From: Gammaproteobacteria bacterium
GTDB lineage: Bacteria > Pseudomonadota > Gammaproteobacteria > Steroidobacterales > Woeseiaceae
Length of the DNA stretch: 33,930 nt
Direction: 5' to 3'
Assembly (NCBI GenBank): GCA_029863705.1
Contig: JAOTUU010000014.1
Coordinates: 1-33,930, forward strand
Below are positions 24,780 through 33,188 of the stretch, piece after piece; position 1 is the first letter of the stretch, and each line of letters begins with the position of its first letter. The position numbers and the translations under genes are program-made. The notes under the pieces were generated by a model. That model made no database searches. It was not told the origin of the DNA and saw only the letters and a program-made list of their open reading frames with translations.

Positions 24780-24885
24780 GCGATCGATTCCGCCCCTGGC
24801 CACCACGAATATTTTGGGGACCGTCCCTTCGGGACTGTCCCCATTTTTCTGATTTGCCTCGCAAATAGCTCTGCCCCTGGCAACC
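24780..24885. repeat. REP-like hairpin (right copy), also a likely terminator
   Basis: A hairpin at 24816-24842 is the same double palindrome (GGGAC-N-GTCCC twice around TTC) found at 1540 and 1619. It is flanked on both sides by the same spacer motif: CCGCCCCTGGC-CACCACGAA before it and CTGAT-CTCGC-AAT-GCCCCTGGC after it. It is directly followed by ATTTTT, so it could terminate the DUF11/OmpA transcript 52 bases after its stop. The rest of the 314-base gap 24765-25078 contains no gene. A promoter for the gene at 25079 must lie after 24886, but no clear -35/-10 pair stands out. Confidence 0.8.
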
Positions 24886-25078
24886 GTTGTTCCGAGAAGG
24901 GTTAGCCATTGTGTTCTGAGGGCCAAGATAAATGGTGCAGACGTCTCCTGGACTCGTCTTTATAGGTATTTATACGTACACTTGGCGTCGTCAAACACGC
25001 AAGAAAGTGCGATCCAGCGACTGAATCTGAGTCTGCTGCGTTCGGAAACTAATAATTAGAAACAAAGGGGAATCAACC

Positions 25079-25549
25079 ATGAAAAATACGAGCATCTTTA
25101 GCAAGGTGATTGTTGCCACCGCGGCATTGTTCTTGTTCGCTATGCCGGCGATAGCGCAGGACGATGATGAAGGTCCGATCACACAGGGGGACGATGCCAA
25201 GTACCTCAGAGTTAGCTACGTCAAGTACAAGCCGGGCCAGCGAGAAATGGCCATGCAAATCATTACCGAACACTTTATGCCCGCTGGAAAAAAGGCTGGC
25301 ACGAGCTCTCCCATCCTCGCGATTCATTTCCAGACCGGCAAATGGGATGCCGCGTTCATTTGGCAGATGGCTGGCGGCATGGCGGACCTCGAATGGTATC
25401 GCTCCCCGGACAACGTCAAGTGGTTTGCTGCACTGGCCGAACTAGAAGGTGGCGCGGAACAGGCTGACGCGATTTGGAAGAAGTACGCCGGTGCCATTGC
25501 AGAGAGTTACTCTGAAGTTGGCCATCACCATGTGCCGGAAGCTGACTAA
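25079..25549 (+). CDS. Secreted ABM/NIPSNAP-like alpha-beta barrel protein
   Basis: This 156-residue protein starts after a strong ribosome site (AAAGGGG, about 7 bases before the ATG). The signal peptide (basic MKNTSIFSK, core VIVATAALFLFAMPAIA, cleavage near AIA-QD) sends it to the periplasm or outside. The mature part starts with YLRVSYVKYKPGQREMAMQI and continues IITEHFMPAGKKAG, then FQTGKWDAAFIWQM and WYRSPDNVKWFAAL. This is the strand-helix pattern of dimeric alpha-beta barrel proteins (antibiotic biosynthesis monooxygenase, NIPSNAP, Dabb). These often have no obvious cofactor motif, so no reaction is assigned. It forms a single-gene transcript ended by a good terminator at 25576. Confidence 0.72.
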   Translation: MKNTSIFSKVIVATAALFLFAMPAIAQDDDEGPITQGDDAKYLRVSYVKYKPGQREMAMQIITEHFMPAGKKAGTSSPILAIHFQTGKWDAAFIWQMAGGMADLEWYRSPDNVKWFAALAELEGGAEQADAIWKKYAGAIAESYSEVGHHHVPEAD

Positions 25550-25575
25550 CAACTAACCGTTAGTGTATGACGCGA

Positions 25576-25598
25576 GGGGCAGCTAAGGCTGCCCCTTT
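25576..25598 (+). terminator. Rho-independent terminator
   Basis: GGGGCAGC (25576-25583) and GCTGCCCC (25588-25595) form a perfect 8-base-pair stem with a TAAG loop followed by TTT, 26 bases after the ABM-like gene. Confidence 0.85.
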
Positions 25599-25709
25599 GC
25601 GTTATTTACCGGCTCAAAGACGAATCTCGGTATTCCGCAATTTCGAAACCAGCGGTTCGGTGATATCTGTATCTGGCTAATACTGATACTTCACCGAGCG
25701 ACTAAAGAA

Positions 25710-26150
25710 ATGAAAGAGCGCGGCACTGGTTTCTGGATATTGCAGATTCCTGGCTGGCTGTTGGTGATTCTGCTCGTCTTGGGGCAAGGCATCGCGGCTA
25801 TCGACTACGAACTCGGTGTTCGCATGGGCACACAGGACTCTGCGGCTGCAGTCACTGAGGTGGGTGCTGCGTTCTGGTACGGACTCGCGTTTGCTGACCT
25901 CGTTATCTATATTCCGCTTCTTGCCGTTGGTCTGATAGGGCATTACATGGCGCGTGCCTGGGGACGCGTACTTCTCGCCGCCGCATTGGGCATCACGATT
26001 TACTGGCCTGTTGCTTGTCTCGCTACGGACTTCGCTGCGCGAGATGTAGCGAGCTGGAACCCTGCCAATGTAGAGGCTTTCTGGATCGTTCTGCCGCTCG
26101 TAGCGTTTTGGGGTGCGTGGGGGTTGTGGCACCTAATGTCGAAAAGGTAA
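25710..26150 (+). CDS. Four-helix integral membrane protein of unknown function
   Basis: The 146-residue protein has four hydrophobic segments at about residues 10-31 (LQIPGWLLVILLVLGQGIA), 53-79 (WYGLAFADLVIYIPLLAVGL), 85-108 (VLLAAALGITIYWPVACLA) and 121-142 (FWIVLPLVAFWGAWGLWHL). There is no recognisable catalytic or transport motif. The ribosome site is poor (a short purine run, AAAGAA). It ends six bases before the thioredoxin-fold gene and the two are probably co-transcribed; that neighbour suggests, but does not show, a redox-linked membrane role. I do not recognise the family. Confidence 0.72.
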   Translation: MKERGTGFWILQIPGWLLVILLVLGQGIAAIDYELGVRMGTQDSAAAVTEVGAAFWYGLAFADLVIYIPLLAVGLIGHYMARAWGRVLLAAALGITIYWPVACLATDFAARDVASWNPANVEAFWIVLPLVAFWGAWGLWHLMSKR

Positions 26151-26156
26151 GGAAAA

Positions 26157-26726
26157 ATGCCAGCCGTTGAATCGAAAATGCTCAAACTGGGCACCCTTGC
26201 CCCTCAGTTTTCATTGCCCGATCCCGATGGGGAGTACCACTCGCTCGCCGACAACGCGGATGCGTACCTCGTCATGTTCATCTGCAACCACTGTCCATAC
26301 GTCAAGCACGTGCGCGAGGAACTCGCGCGCATTGGCACAGAGTACGCTGCGCGGGGCGTCGCTATATACGCAATTAACAGCAACGACGTCGAACGTTATT
26401 CCGGTGACAGCCCGGAGCAGATGAAGCGTGAAGCAGAAACGTGGGGCTACACGTTTCCGTATCTCGTCGATGAGGCGCAGGACGTCGCGAAACATTATCT
26501 CGCCGCATGCACGCCGGACTTCTATGTGTTCGACGGCGAGCAGCGCCTGGTCTATCGCGGCCAGCTCGACGACAGCCGCCCGTCGAATGACAAACCGATC
26601 GACGGGCACGACTTGCGCGCCGCACTCGATGCCGTACTCACCGGCGCTGCCGTCAGCGACCACCAGGTGCCAAGCATCGGCTGCAGCATCAAGTGGAAGC
26701 CCGGTAACGAGCCGATTTATTTCTAG
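26157..26726 (+). CDS. Thioredoxin-fold (AhpC/TSA-like) redox protein
   Basis: A cytosolic protein of 189 residues without signal peptide. It has the peroxiredoxin/TlpA-like opening (GTLAPQFSLPDPDGEYHSLAD) and the motif VMFICNHCPYVKHV at about residues 39-52, whose C-N-H-C pair is the characteristic active site of a widespread thioredoxin-family group. Further fold landmarks are AINSNDVERYSGDSPEQMK (about 76-95) and the cis-Pro region TPDFYVFDGEQRLVYRGQLD (about 120-139). The C-terminus HQVPSIGCSIKWK is also typical of this group. It probably reduces disulfides or peroxides; the substrate is unknown. The stop codon is shared head-on with the reverse-strand DUF5916 gene in one CTAG. Confidence 0.9.
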   Translation: MPAVESKMLKLGTLAPQFSLPDPDGEYHSLADNADAYLVMFICNHCPYVKHVREELARIGTEYAARGVAIYAINSNDVERYSGDSPEQMKREAETWGYTFPYLVDEAQDVAKHYLAACTPDFYVFDGEQRLVYRGQLDDSRPSNDKPIDGHDLRAALDAVLTGAAVSDHQVPSIGCSIKWKPGNEPIYF

Positions 26727-28957
26727 TTGAAGACGTCGAAAATATAACTGTACTTGACGATGAATTCGCGGCCGGCCGGTAGTCCGCCAATGCCTCGCTC
26801 ATCAATCTCGTTATAGACCAGGAACAGACCGGAATTCGCAGACTGCAACCATGAGAACCGCAGGTTGGTGCCGAGGATGTCGTCGAGTTCGTTGTACTGC
26901 ACGAGCGCCTGTAGAAGGATCTTCGGAGTGAAGGAGTAGGAAAGACGCAAACGAACGAGATTGGCTTCGAACTTGCCGCCGTCTACTGGCAGATCAAATT
27001 CATTGTAATTGTAGGAAAGCTCTGAGCTAAACGTCTCCCCGATACGGTAGCGAAGCGTTGGTTCCAGTGAGACACGATCGCCGCCAAAGCGCCCGCCAAC
27101 GGTTGTGTGCAGTTCCAGACTGATAGGTGCTGCCTGGTTCGTGTGAAATACGAGGTCCACTTCCGAGTGTTCATAGGTGCCGGGCTCGATAGTCACACCG
27201 TCGATAATATCGAAAGCGTCTTTCACGCCTTCATGCGTCAGGTTAATGCCTGTGTGAACTTCATATCCATTGCGAAATTCCCAATGAATATCGTTATGCG
27301 AAAATCCGGTCTCCTGAAAACCATCGAAATCCCGATAGACCGTATAGGAGGCATGCGGTCGAATCTCGAGCAACCCCCACTTGTCGTCCGGTCGAATACG
27401 ACGCATTAGAAATGCTCTATAGCGGCGAAAATCGGAGCGCGAAAGGAAGCCGACCTCCGGGTTGAAATCCTCTCCAACCTGCCCGTACTCAAGTCGATAA
27501 GCCCACTTGGCCGAGTCGTAGATTGCCTTCGCCGTGAAAGCCTCGTCACGGCCATTTAGCCCCGGCGTTGACGTTGTCGCGGCCCAGGCGCTCAGCGACA
27601 GGTTTTCGCCAATGCCCCAGCGCCCATCGATCGCGTAGGTCTGATTCTCATCCATGCCGGGAGCAACAAGGTGCGATCCATCGCCATCACGGTTGACGAA
27701 GATCAACCCTATTGCGGAGCGGCCTGGCAGTTCGTGGTTGAGCCGGGCGACGGTGAACTTGTTGCCTGGCGCAACGCCGGCTACCGCTTCAGAGCTCATA
27801 TGAAGAAACCCGACGTTGGTGCTGTTGCCGATCTTGCCGGAGACCCTGACGCCGCCCTCGATCGGCAATTGATCGCCCTCATCGCTAATACCGATGCGAC
27901 GGCTGAAGAACATTTCCGCTGCCTCGGCATCACCGACCGCGAACTGCCCGGCATTCTCAAGAAAGAACGGTCGTTTCTCCGGAAAGAACAGGCTGAAGCG
28001 ATCGAGGTTGACCTTCCGCTCGTCAGCCTCTACCTGTGCGAAGTCTGTATTGTAGGTTGCGTCCAGTGTGAGGCTGGGTGTTATCGAGTACTTGATGTCG
28101 AAGCCAAGCTCATTATTGTTCTCGCTACCGGCCAGTTCGCCACCACGCGAGGAACTGCCGAGAACGTAGGGTGATATCTTCAGGTTCTTCTGCGCGGGCG
28201 GCGTAATTCCGGTCACGCTGCCTGCTTCAGAGACGCGATACAGGTTGTGCTGACGGGACAGTGGCGCCCAATAGCTGATCTCATTGTTGCGCCTGATGTT
28301 GCGCTGAAAATTTATGCCCCATGTTTGCGTCTCACCACGCCCGTAGCGAAGCGTGCGAAACGGAATGCGCATCTCCGCACTCCAACCAGCCCCGGATATG
28401 TCCGTTGCAACATCCCAGGTTCCATCCCAGTTCAGATTGAACCCGCCACTACCGGAGGCAAACGCACCGCCGGTGCCTTCGCGGGTTACCTGGCCGTCAT
28501 ATTCAATGCCTGCCGGGTTGGTGCCGAAGACGAAACCGTTTTGTCCGTCACGCAGGCCGTCGATAACAACCTGAAAACTATCGGTGTCGCCCAGGCCGGA
28601 GTCTCGTCGGCTGTCGGTGACGAGGATCGCATCAGGATCGTCGTCGTAAGCAATAACTCCGATGTATAACGCGTCGTCGGAGAAGCCGACATAGACTTCC
28701 GTTTTCTGCGTTGCCGGTTCGCCATCGTCCGGTTGCACCTGCCAGAAACCGCTTGTCGGGCTGAGGCCCGTCCATGCTGAGTCCCCGAGCACCCTGCCAT
28801 CGAGCACCGGGGTTGACGTCATCTCCGCGGCCTGCACGACCGGCGCGTCGGTGGGCACCTGCGCAATCGCCGCTGCTGTTGCAGCGAGACAAGCGCTGAC
28901 CAGGATTGATCGACAAGCTACTAAGCCAGGGGACATCGCTGCTTCATAACCACTCAT
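26723..28957 (-). CDS. DUF5916 outer-membrane protein with CBM9-like domain
   Basis: This is a 744-residue exported protein. The signal peptide core is about residues 14-32 (SILVSACLAATAAAIAQ). Residues about 42-225 form a carbohydrate-binding family 9-like beta-sandwich (PVLDGRVLGDSAWTGLSPTS, TEVYVGFSDDALYIGVIAYD, DSFQVVIDGLRDGQNGFVFG). From about 245 the DUF5916-type outer-membrane beta-barrel follows (FSLFFPEKRPFFLENAGQFA is diagnostic), ending YIFDVFN. Starts at 28957 or 28936 are both possible; neither has a good ribosome site. Such proteins occur next to peptidases or glycan-use genes in many marine bacteria, and their ligand is unknown. It lies 99 bases downstream of the DUF5666 gene on the same strand and may be read through from it. 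Confidence 0.9.
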   Translation of the reverse strand: MSGYEAAMSPGLVACRSILVSACLAATAAAIAQVPTDAPVVQAAEMTSTPVLDGRVLGDSAWTGLSPTSGFWQVQPDDGEPATQKTEVYVGFSDDALYIGVIAYDDDPDAILVTDSRRDSGLGDTDSFQVVIDGLRDGQNGFVFGTNPAGIEYDGQVTREGTGGAFASGSGGFNLNWDGTWDVATDISGAGWSAEMRIPFRTLRYGRGETQTWGINFQRNIRRNNEISYWAPLSRQHNLYRVSEAGSVTGITPPAQKNLKISPYVLGSSSRGGELAGSENNNELGFDIKYSITPSLTLDATYNTDFAQVEADERKVNLDRFSLFFPEKRPFFLENAGQFAVGDAEAAEMFFSRRIGISDEGDQLPIEGGVRVSGKIGNSTNVGFLHMSSEAVAGVAPGNKFTVARLNHELPGRSAIGLIFVNRDGDGSHLVAPGMDENQTYAIDGRWGIGENLSLSAWAATTSTPGLNGRDEAFTAKAIYDSAKWAYRLEYGQVGEDFNPEVGFLSRSDFRRYRAFLMRRIRPDDKWGLLEIRPHASYTVYRDFDGFQETGFSHNDIHWEFRNGYEVHTGINLTHEGVKDAFDIIDGVTIEPGTYEHSEVDLVFHTNQAAPISLELHTTVGGRFGGDRVSLEPTLRYRIGETFSSELSYNYNEFDLPVDGGKFEANLVRLRLSYSFTPKILLQALVQYNELDDILGTNLRFSWLQSANSGLFLVYNEIDERGIGGLPAGREFIVKYSYIFDVFN

Positions 28958-29056
28958 ACTGAATGACGCATGATAAACGACAAACGCAGAGAGTTTTACT
29001 AGCTAGACGTCATCCAGCGACGGACAGGTCAGCGGCAGTTCCTTCGATGTCGATTG

Positions 29057-30472
29057 CTAATTCTGTAGTTCCACCTCTGCTGCAGCAATTCCACCATTGC
29101 TTTGCGAACCATTGGCTTCCACGAGCCTGCCCATCGCCTGGCCGAAAAACTGGTTTGGCTGGAGAACGCTGCCGTCAAAATCGCGAAAGACCGTTGCGCC
29201 GTTCGTCTCGATCGACACACCCCTGATAGTGAAATTCGGATCGTTTACCGAGTCGACAAAGGCTCGAATCGCGACATCGCCGTCAAAGTCATGCCGTTCG
29301 ATACGTGTAGCAACGACACCGGAGGCGTCTTCGTAGCTGCGAGTTTCGAGGTAGTCCCCGACATTGACATTGGACAGGGCGAAAGTCTCTAAACCTGCTG
29401 CGCTCTTGTCTTCCAGTCGGGTCAGTGCATTGACGTTAATTGCTATACCGAAAATCGTTACCGAGTTGGCTGTTGTCGCGTCGACGAACCCTTCGATACG
29501 AATGAAGTTGGAAAGCTTGATCTCCACCTTGGTCGCGTTGATTCGTCCACTAGCATCGACCGTACCTTCGACCTCTACTTTTCGATTGAGAGCCAGATCG
29601 GCAGATGTTCCGTTTACAAACGTGGTGGAACCGCTGGTTGTCACGGCCACACCTTCAACGTCAAAGTCAGTCGCCGAACCGAATCTTGTGATGAATCCTT
29701 CGATTTCCATCCGGTCGCCGTTGTCCGCGTTCAGGTCATTGCCCTTGAATTCGACGCGCGTCGCCTGCAGTTCGTCTGCGCCGTTAAAGCCGCTGCCCTT
29801 CGCCTCGACCAACTGGCCGCTCTCTGGTGACCCGCCGGGAAAGTCGTCCAGCTGGGCGCCGCTAAAATTGACAACAAGATCGTTGATTTGAAAAGTCATA
29901 CCAGCCAGATTGCTGACCAGGCCGGTTACTTCGAATTCACCACCAGCCGGTTTCGCTTCGATTCTCGTGGCACTGATACTGCCATCGGCCAGGAAGAAGC
30001 CGCTGACCTCAACGATGTCGTCGACGTCAATCCCTTCCAGCGAAGCAGGGCTGATGTTGTCATCGAATGATGTATCAGCATCAACGCGCACGAGTTGCCG
30101 GAGCACAGTCAGGGTGCTCGCCGCCAGGTCGACTACTTCAACCGGACCCTCAACCGTGTCGTCGAACGTAATGCTGTCTGCGCTTGGCGATGTACCGTCA
30201 TCGTTAACGGTGCCTCGCAGAACAATCACATCACCGACCGCGAGGTCCGATTGCGAACCGGCATTGCCATCGATAGTGAACGTGGCAGAACTTGTGTTGT
30301 AGGTGACGCCATTTACGATAACGCTGCCGAAGCCGGTTATCGTTCCCTTCGACACAACGCCTACAGCGACCGGGTTTCCTCTGCCATCGATCCCGGCGAC
30401 CTGTTCATTGCCGCCGCCACCGCATGCCACGAGTAAGATGGCCGCCACCGCGCCGCTAATTAATGTCTTCAT
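29057..30472 (-). CDS. DUF5666 repeat lipoprotein
   Basis: The protein has 471 residues from the ATG at 30472, chosen because GAGGG lies 7 bases upstream and the product then starts with a compact lipoprotein signal (MKTLISGAVAAILLVAC-GGGG, lipobox L-V-A-C). An in-frame ATG at 30496 overlaps the DUF6502 stop (ATGA) and cannot be excluded. The body is a series of about five to six beta-rich units of 60-70 residues, with recurring 'GxVxxxGxxxFxxxG...VxxxT.F' and 'GxxVEVEGxxxxDGxxxAxxIE' patterns, as in DUF5666 domains. An outer-membrane-anchored beta-repeat rod is likely; ligand unknown. It is in an operon with the DUF6502 gene immediately upstream. Confidence 0.88.
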   Translation of the reverse strand: MKTLISGAVAAILLVACGGGGNEQVAGIDGRGNPVAVGVVSKGTITGFGSVIVNGVTYNTSSATFTIDGNAGSQSDLAVGDVIVLRGTVNDDGTSPSADSITFDDTVEGPVEVVDLAASTLTVLRQLVRVDADTSFDDNISPASLEGIDVDDIVEVSGFFLADGSISATRIEAKPAGGEFEVTGLVSNLAGMTFQINDLVVNFSGAQLDDFPGGSPESGQLVEAKGSGFNGADELQATRVEFKGNDLNADNGDRMEIEGFITRFGSATDFDVEGVAVTTSGSTTFVNGTSADLALNRKVEVEGTVDASGRINATKVEIKLSNFIRIEGFVDATTANSVTIFGIAINVNALTRLEDKSAAGLETFALSNVNVGDYLETRSYEDASGVVATRIERHDFDGDVAIRAFVDSVNDPNFTIRGVSIETNGATVFRDFDGSVLQPNQFFGQAMGRLVEANGSQSNGGIAAAEVELQN

Positions 30473-30492
30473 AGTCCTGCCCTCAATCTTCA

Positions 30493-31290
30493 TCATTGCT
30501 CAATCCAGTAAGTGCCGAGCCCAAGTCGAATACTCTCTTCGGCATCGTTGTCATCTGTTTCATGGTCGGATAGCCACGTGTCGACCCGTTCGAGAAATTC
30601 CTGGCCCTCTTGCTCCAGGAATTCTTGAAACTCGGGTTTTACCGATGCGGCTACACGTGTGTTGTGTGCGCGCCTTTCAAAGCGTGCGGCGTGATCATTC
30701 TGGCGGTACAGGTTGTGCGCTACCGTATTGCCGAGATCCTGCATGACGCTGCCGGAGCTCAGAACCAATTCCGGGTCCATCTGACGCGGTATGTAATAAC
30801 GCGTCTGTGCGATCAGCTGACCGCCTGGTCCATCAACCACGGCACCAACCTGTTTCAGTTCCTTGAGCATTGTCGTCGCCGGTACATCGCTCGCATACCG
30901 CCTGCAGAGCGACTCGAACGAGCCAGAGTCACCGTCCATATCAAGAGCGTTCGGCGACCCATCCGCCGCGACAAAGTCGGCATCGGTGTACCAGCCTGTC
31001 AGAACACGCGTCGCGTGATTCATGCGTTCGATCAGCTGTGTTTCCGGGGCGGCCAGGAGCTCTCGTAAACGAGCGACCTCTTTGCGCGTAAAGCCGGTAA
31101 GAATCGCCACCCGCGATGCATTGGTCCTGCGGCCACGGATACCAAACTCGTCCCCCGCGACCTCAACCAGCGTGGCCTTGCAGACCTCGCTTATCTCCTT
31201 CCAGGTAATACCCGCCAACAGCAGGATTTTCGCGATCGGGCGAAAAATCATGCGAAACGCAGTGAGGATTGTTTGCTTGTTACTGTCCAT
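30493..31290 (-). CDS. DUF6502 family protein, possible transcription regulator
   Basis: A soluble protein of about 265 residues from the ATG at 31290. The N-terminal half has two helix-turn-helix-like stretches: ITWKEISEVCKATLVEVAGD (about 27-46) and SRVAILTGFTRKEVARLREL (about 58-77). A middle part is ALDMDGDSGSFESLCRRYAS, and the C-terminus contains ARFERRAHNTRVAAS plus an acidic tail. This is the DUF6502 pattern, which pairs with DUF5666 lipoprotein genes in gammaproteobacteria as I recall it. The ATG at 31290 is favoured over 31311 because the latter lies inside the -10 region of a strong promoter. It overlaps the following DUF5666 frame. An autoregulatory role is suggested by the palindrome over its promoter. 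Confidence 0.82.
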   Translation of the reverse strand: MDSNKQTILTAFRMIFRPIAKILLLAGITWKEISEVCKATLVEVAGDEFGIRGRRTNASRVAILTGFTRKEVARLRELLAAPETQLIERMNHATRVLTGWYTDADFVAADGSPNALDMDGDSGSFESLCRRYASDVPATTMLKELKQVGAVVDGPGGQLIAQTRYYIPRQMDPELVLSSGSVMQDLGNTVAHNLYRQNDHAARFERRAHNTRVAASVKPEFQEFLEQEGQEFLERVDTWLSDHETDDNDAEESIRLGLGTYWIEQ

Positions 31291-31328
31291 ATGTGAGAGA
31301 AAATATCTCATATATAGATCTCTGTCAA
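31289..31328 (-). promoter_or_regulatory. Strong sigma70 promoter with overlapping inverted repeat
   Basis: On the reverse strand TTGACA (31323-31328), a 17-base spacer and TATTTT (31300-31305) make an almost ideal promoter. The expected start, 31291-31294, is one to four bases before the DUF6502 ATG at 31290, so the mRNA would be nearly leaderless. An inverted repeat, ATATGTGAGA (31289-31298) and TCTCATATAT (31306-31315), matches at 9 of 10 pairs and covers the -10 element and start point, as a repressor operator would. Confidence 0.7.
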
Positions 31329-31387
31329 GTCAAAATGTCACACTTGCCCTTGGTCCCGCTGACTCAGGACGCTATCTCGAACAATAG

Positions 31388-32767
31388 TTATTCGGCCATA
31401 ACCCTTTCCAGCACTTCGGGGTCGCGCCAGCGCGCACCCTTCAGGCGCAGCGCATAAACCAGGGCGATGGCGAGAACCAGAACGACAAAAGCGATCCACG
31501 ACACCTTGGGGCCGAGTTCGAACACCCGAATGATGAAAAACTGGGCGACGAGCATCGCCCAGTGCAGGGATACCGAGGCGATCATCAACCAGCGCGTGTC
31601 ACCTGCACCGCGCAGGATACCGCCGGACACGAGTATCACCGCGTCGGCCATCACGTAGCTGGACAAACCTATCATCATGAACGCAGACAGTTCCCGGATC
31701 GCAGTAAAATCACCGCTCGGCGGCGCAAAAACCTCGACGAGCGGATATCGAAATACGCTGTAGGCGGTCGCGAGCACCACGGTATAGGCCAGGGCAACGG
31801 CGAAGGCAGCGGTCATGACTTCGTTTGCACGCGCCATGTCGCGCGCGCCAACGAACCGCCCGATCAGGCTGATGACACCCACGTTCAAGCCGATCATGGG
31901 CACGAAGGAAAGAATGTCCCAGTTGAACACGATGGCGGCCGCGGCACCCTCGGCAACGCCATAGGATTGGAACATGAGCAAGAACAGGTTGAATGCTGCT
32001 ACGTTTAGAAACAGTTCCAGGCCGGATGGAAAGCCGAGCCGCCAGTAGCGCCGCAGAATCTTTACGTCGAGCGAAAACGAGCGCAGCACACTGAACTTTT
32101 CACGGTGCTCCTTGGCAAAGTAGAACGCGATGAAAAGCAGGAAGGCAAGAACCGTGGAGACGACGGTGGAGACGCCGGCACCGACGATTCCCAATGCCGG
32201 AAAACCCAGTTTTCCGAACACCATCACGTAGCAGAGCGGTACATTGATGACCAGGCCGAACAGGTCGCAGATCATGACGACATGGGTCCGGCCGATGCCG
32301 GCAAAGTATGACGAGATGCAGGTCTTGGCCACGGTGATAAGCACACCGGACATCAGGATCAGGTAGTAGGTACGCTCCAGATCGACCTGCGCCGGCTCGT
32401 GTCCCATGCCCTCGAAAATCCCGGCGACCAGAAACGTAATCAGTGTTAGAAACGGTGCGCTCATCACCGTCATGATCATGCCCTGGGTGACGACTTTCGG
32501 GCATTTCTCCGCCTCGCCCGCGCCCAGGTACTGTGCGACCAGCGCGTTTGCGTATGAGAACAGTCCAATGAAAAAACAAAACGAGAAGAACGACGCTACG
32601 CCGCCACCCAGCGCCGCCGCCATGTGCGCGGGATCGATTTGCGACATGAAGTAGCGGTCGGTAAAAATCATCACCGCGAACGTGCCCTGCGATACCACCA
32701 TGGGCAGGGCAAGCCGCAGCAGTTCGGCCATCGTTTGTTGATTGAAGTTACGGTGAAGTGACAACAT
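31388..32767 (-). CDS. MATE-family multidrug/toxin efflux transporter
   Basis: This inner-membrane secondary transporter has 459 residues from the ATG at 32767; the frame also opens with a TTG at 32803, which has no better ribosome site. About twelve hydrophobic helices are visible in two homologous halves, the usual MATE size. The first helix carries LALPMVVSQGTFAVMIFTDR and the second half WRLGFPSGLELFLNVAAFNL, both in the positions of the paired MATE signatures. It should export cationic drugs or metabolites in exchange for Na+ or H+; substrate unknown. It is transcribed divergently from the TfoX-like gene. No terminator is visible between its stop and the promoter of the DUF6502 gene. Confidence 0.93.
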   Translation of the reverse strand: MLSLHRNFNQQTMAELLRLALPMVVSQGTFAVMIFTDRYFMSQIDPAHMAAALGGGVASFFSFCFFIGLFSYANALVAQYLGAGEAEKCPKVVTQGMIMTVMSAPFLTLITFLVAGIFEGMGHEPAQVDLERTYYLILMSGVLITVAKTCISSYFAGIGRTHVVMICDLFGLVINVPLCYVMVFGKLGFPALGIVGAGVSTVVSTVLAFLLFIAFYFAKEHREKFSVLRSFSLDVKILRRYWRLGFPSGLELFLNVAAFNLFLLMFQSYGVAEGAAAAIVFNWDILSFVPMIGLNVGVISLIGRFVGARDMARANEVMTAAFAVALAYTVVLATAYSVFRYPLVEVFAPPSGDFTAIRELSAFMMIGLSSYVMADAVILVSGGILRGAGDTRWLMIASVSLHWAMLVAQFFIIRVFELGPKVSWIAFVVLVLAIALVYALRLKGARWRDPEVLERVMAE

Positions 32768-32832
32768 GGAAGCTCGCGACGCTATTCTAATCAGGAGTGG
32801 CAATTCGTAGAATAGAGTTCAGGAGGCTGTGC

Positions 32833-33162
32833 ATGGCGAACGATCCCGATTTCATCGACTACGTTTGTGACCAAATTGATGACGCATGCGATGTATCTTA
32901 CCGGCACATGTTCGGCGGCACTACGCTGTACTCAAGGGGCAAGGTCGTCGCGTTAATCTGTGACAACCAGCTGTTCGTCAAACCGACCGACGCGGGCAGA
33001 GCCTACATAGGCAATGTCACGGAGGCGCCTGCCTACGAAGGGTCGAAGAACTTCTTTCTCGTTGAAGAAGAAATCGACGACACCGAGTGGCTCACCGGCC
33101 TCATTCAGCAAACCGAGCAGGAACTCCCGCGGCCAAAGCCACGCAAGAAAAAGAAACGATAA
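32833..33162 (+). CDS. TfoX/Sxy N-terminal domain protein
   Basis: The start at 32833 follows a perfect AGGAGG (32821-32826) with 6-base spacing; a longer frame from 32797 is not preferred. The 109-residue protein is essentially a single TfoX N-terminal domain: DYVCDQIDDACDVSYRHMFG, GTTLYSRGKVVALICDNQLF, VKPTDAGRA. It ends in a basic tail (RPKPRKKKKR). Full-length TfoX/Sxy competence regulators have a second C-terminal domain that is absent here. Single-domain relatives are common and mostly uncharacterised, so a competence role should not be assumed. It is divergent from the MATE gene and convergent with the thiolase gene. Confidence 0.9.
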   Translation: MANDPDFIDYVCDQIDDACDVSYRHMFGGTTLYSRGKVVALICDNQLFVKPTDAGRAYIGNVTEAPAYEGSKNFFLVEEEIDDTEWLTGLIQQTEQELPRPKPRKKKKR

Positions 33163-33188
33163 CGCTTACCTGTTCCTGACTAAAGAAC

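Noticed and set aside
24886-25078. Promoter of the ABM-like gene (several AT-rich stretches such as TATTTATAC)
   Set aside because: No pair of -35 and -10 elements with acceptable spacing could be chosen over the alternatives.
27671-28174. Forward frame (167 codons) opposite the DUF5916 gene
   Set aside because: The reverse-strand DUF5916 protein is clearly coding here with diagnostic motifs; the forward frame has none.
32833-33162. Full TfoX/Sxy competence regulator
   Set aside because: Only the N-terminal domain is present (109 residues), so a competence function cannot be claimed.
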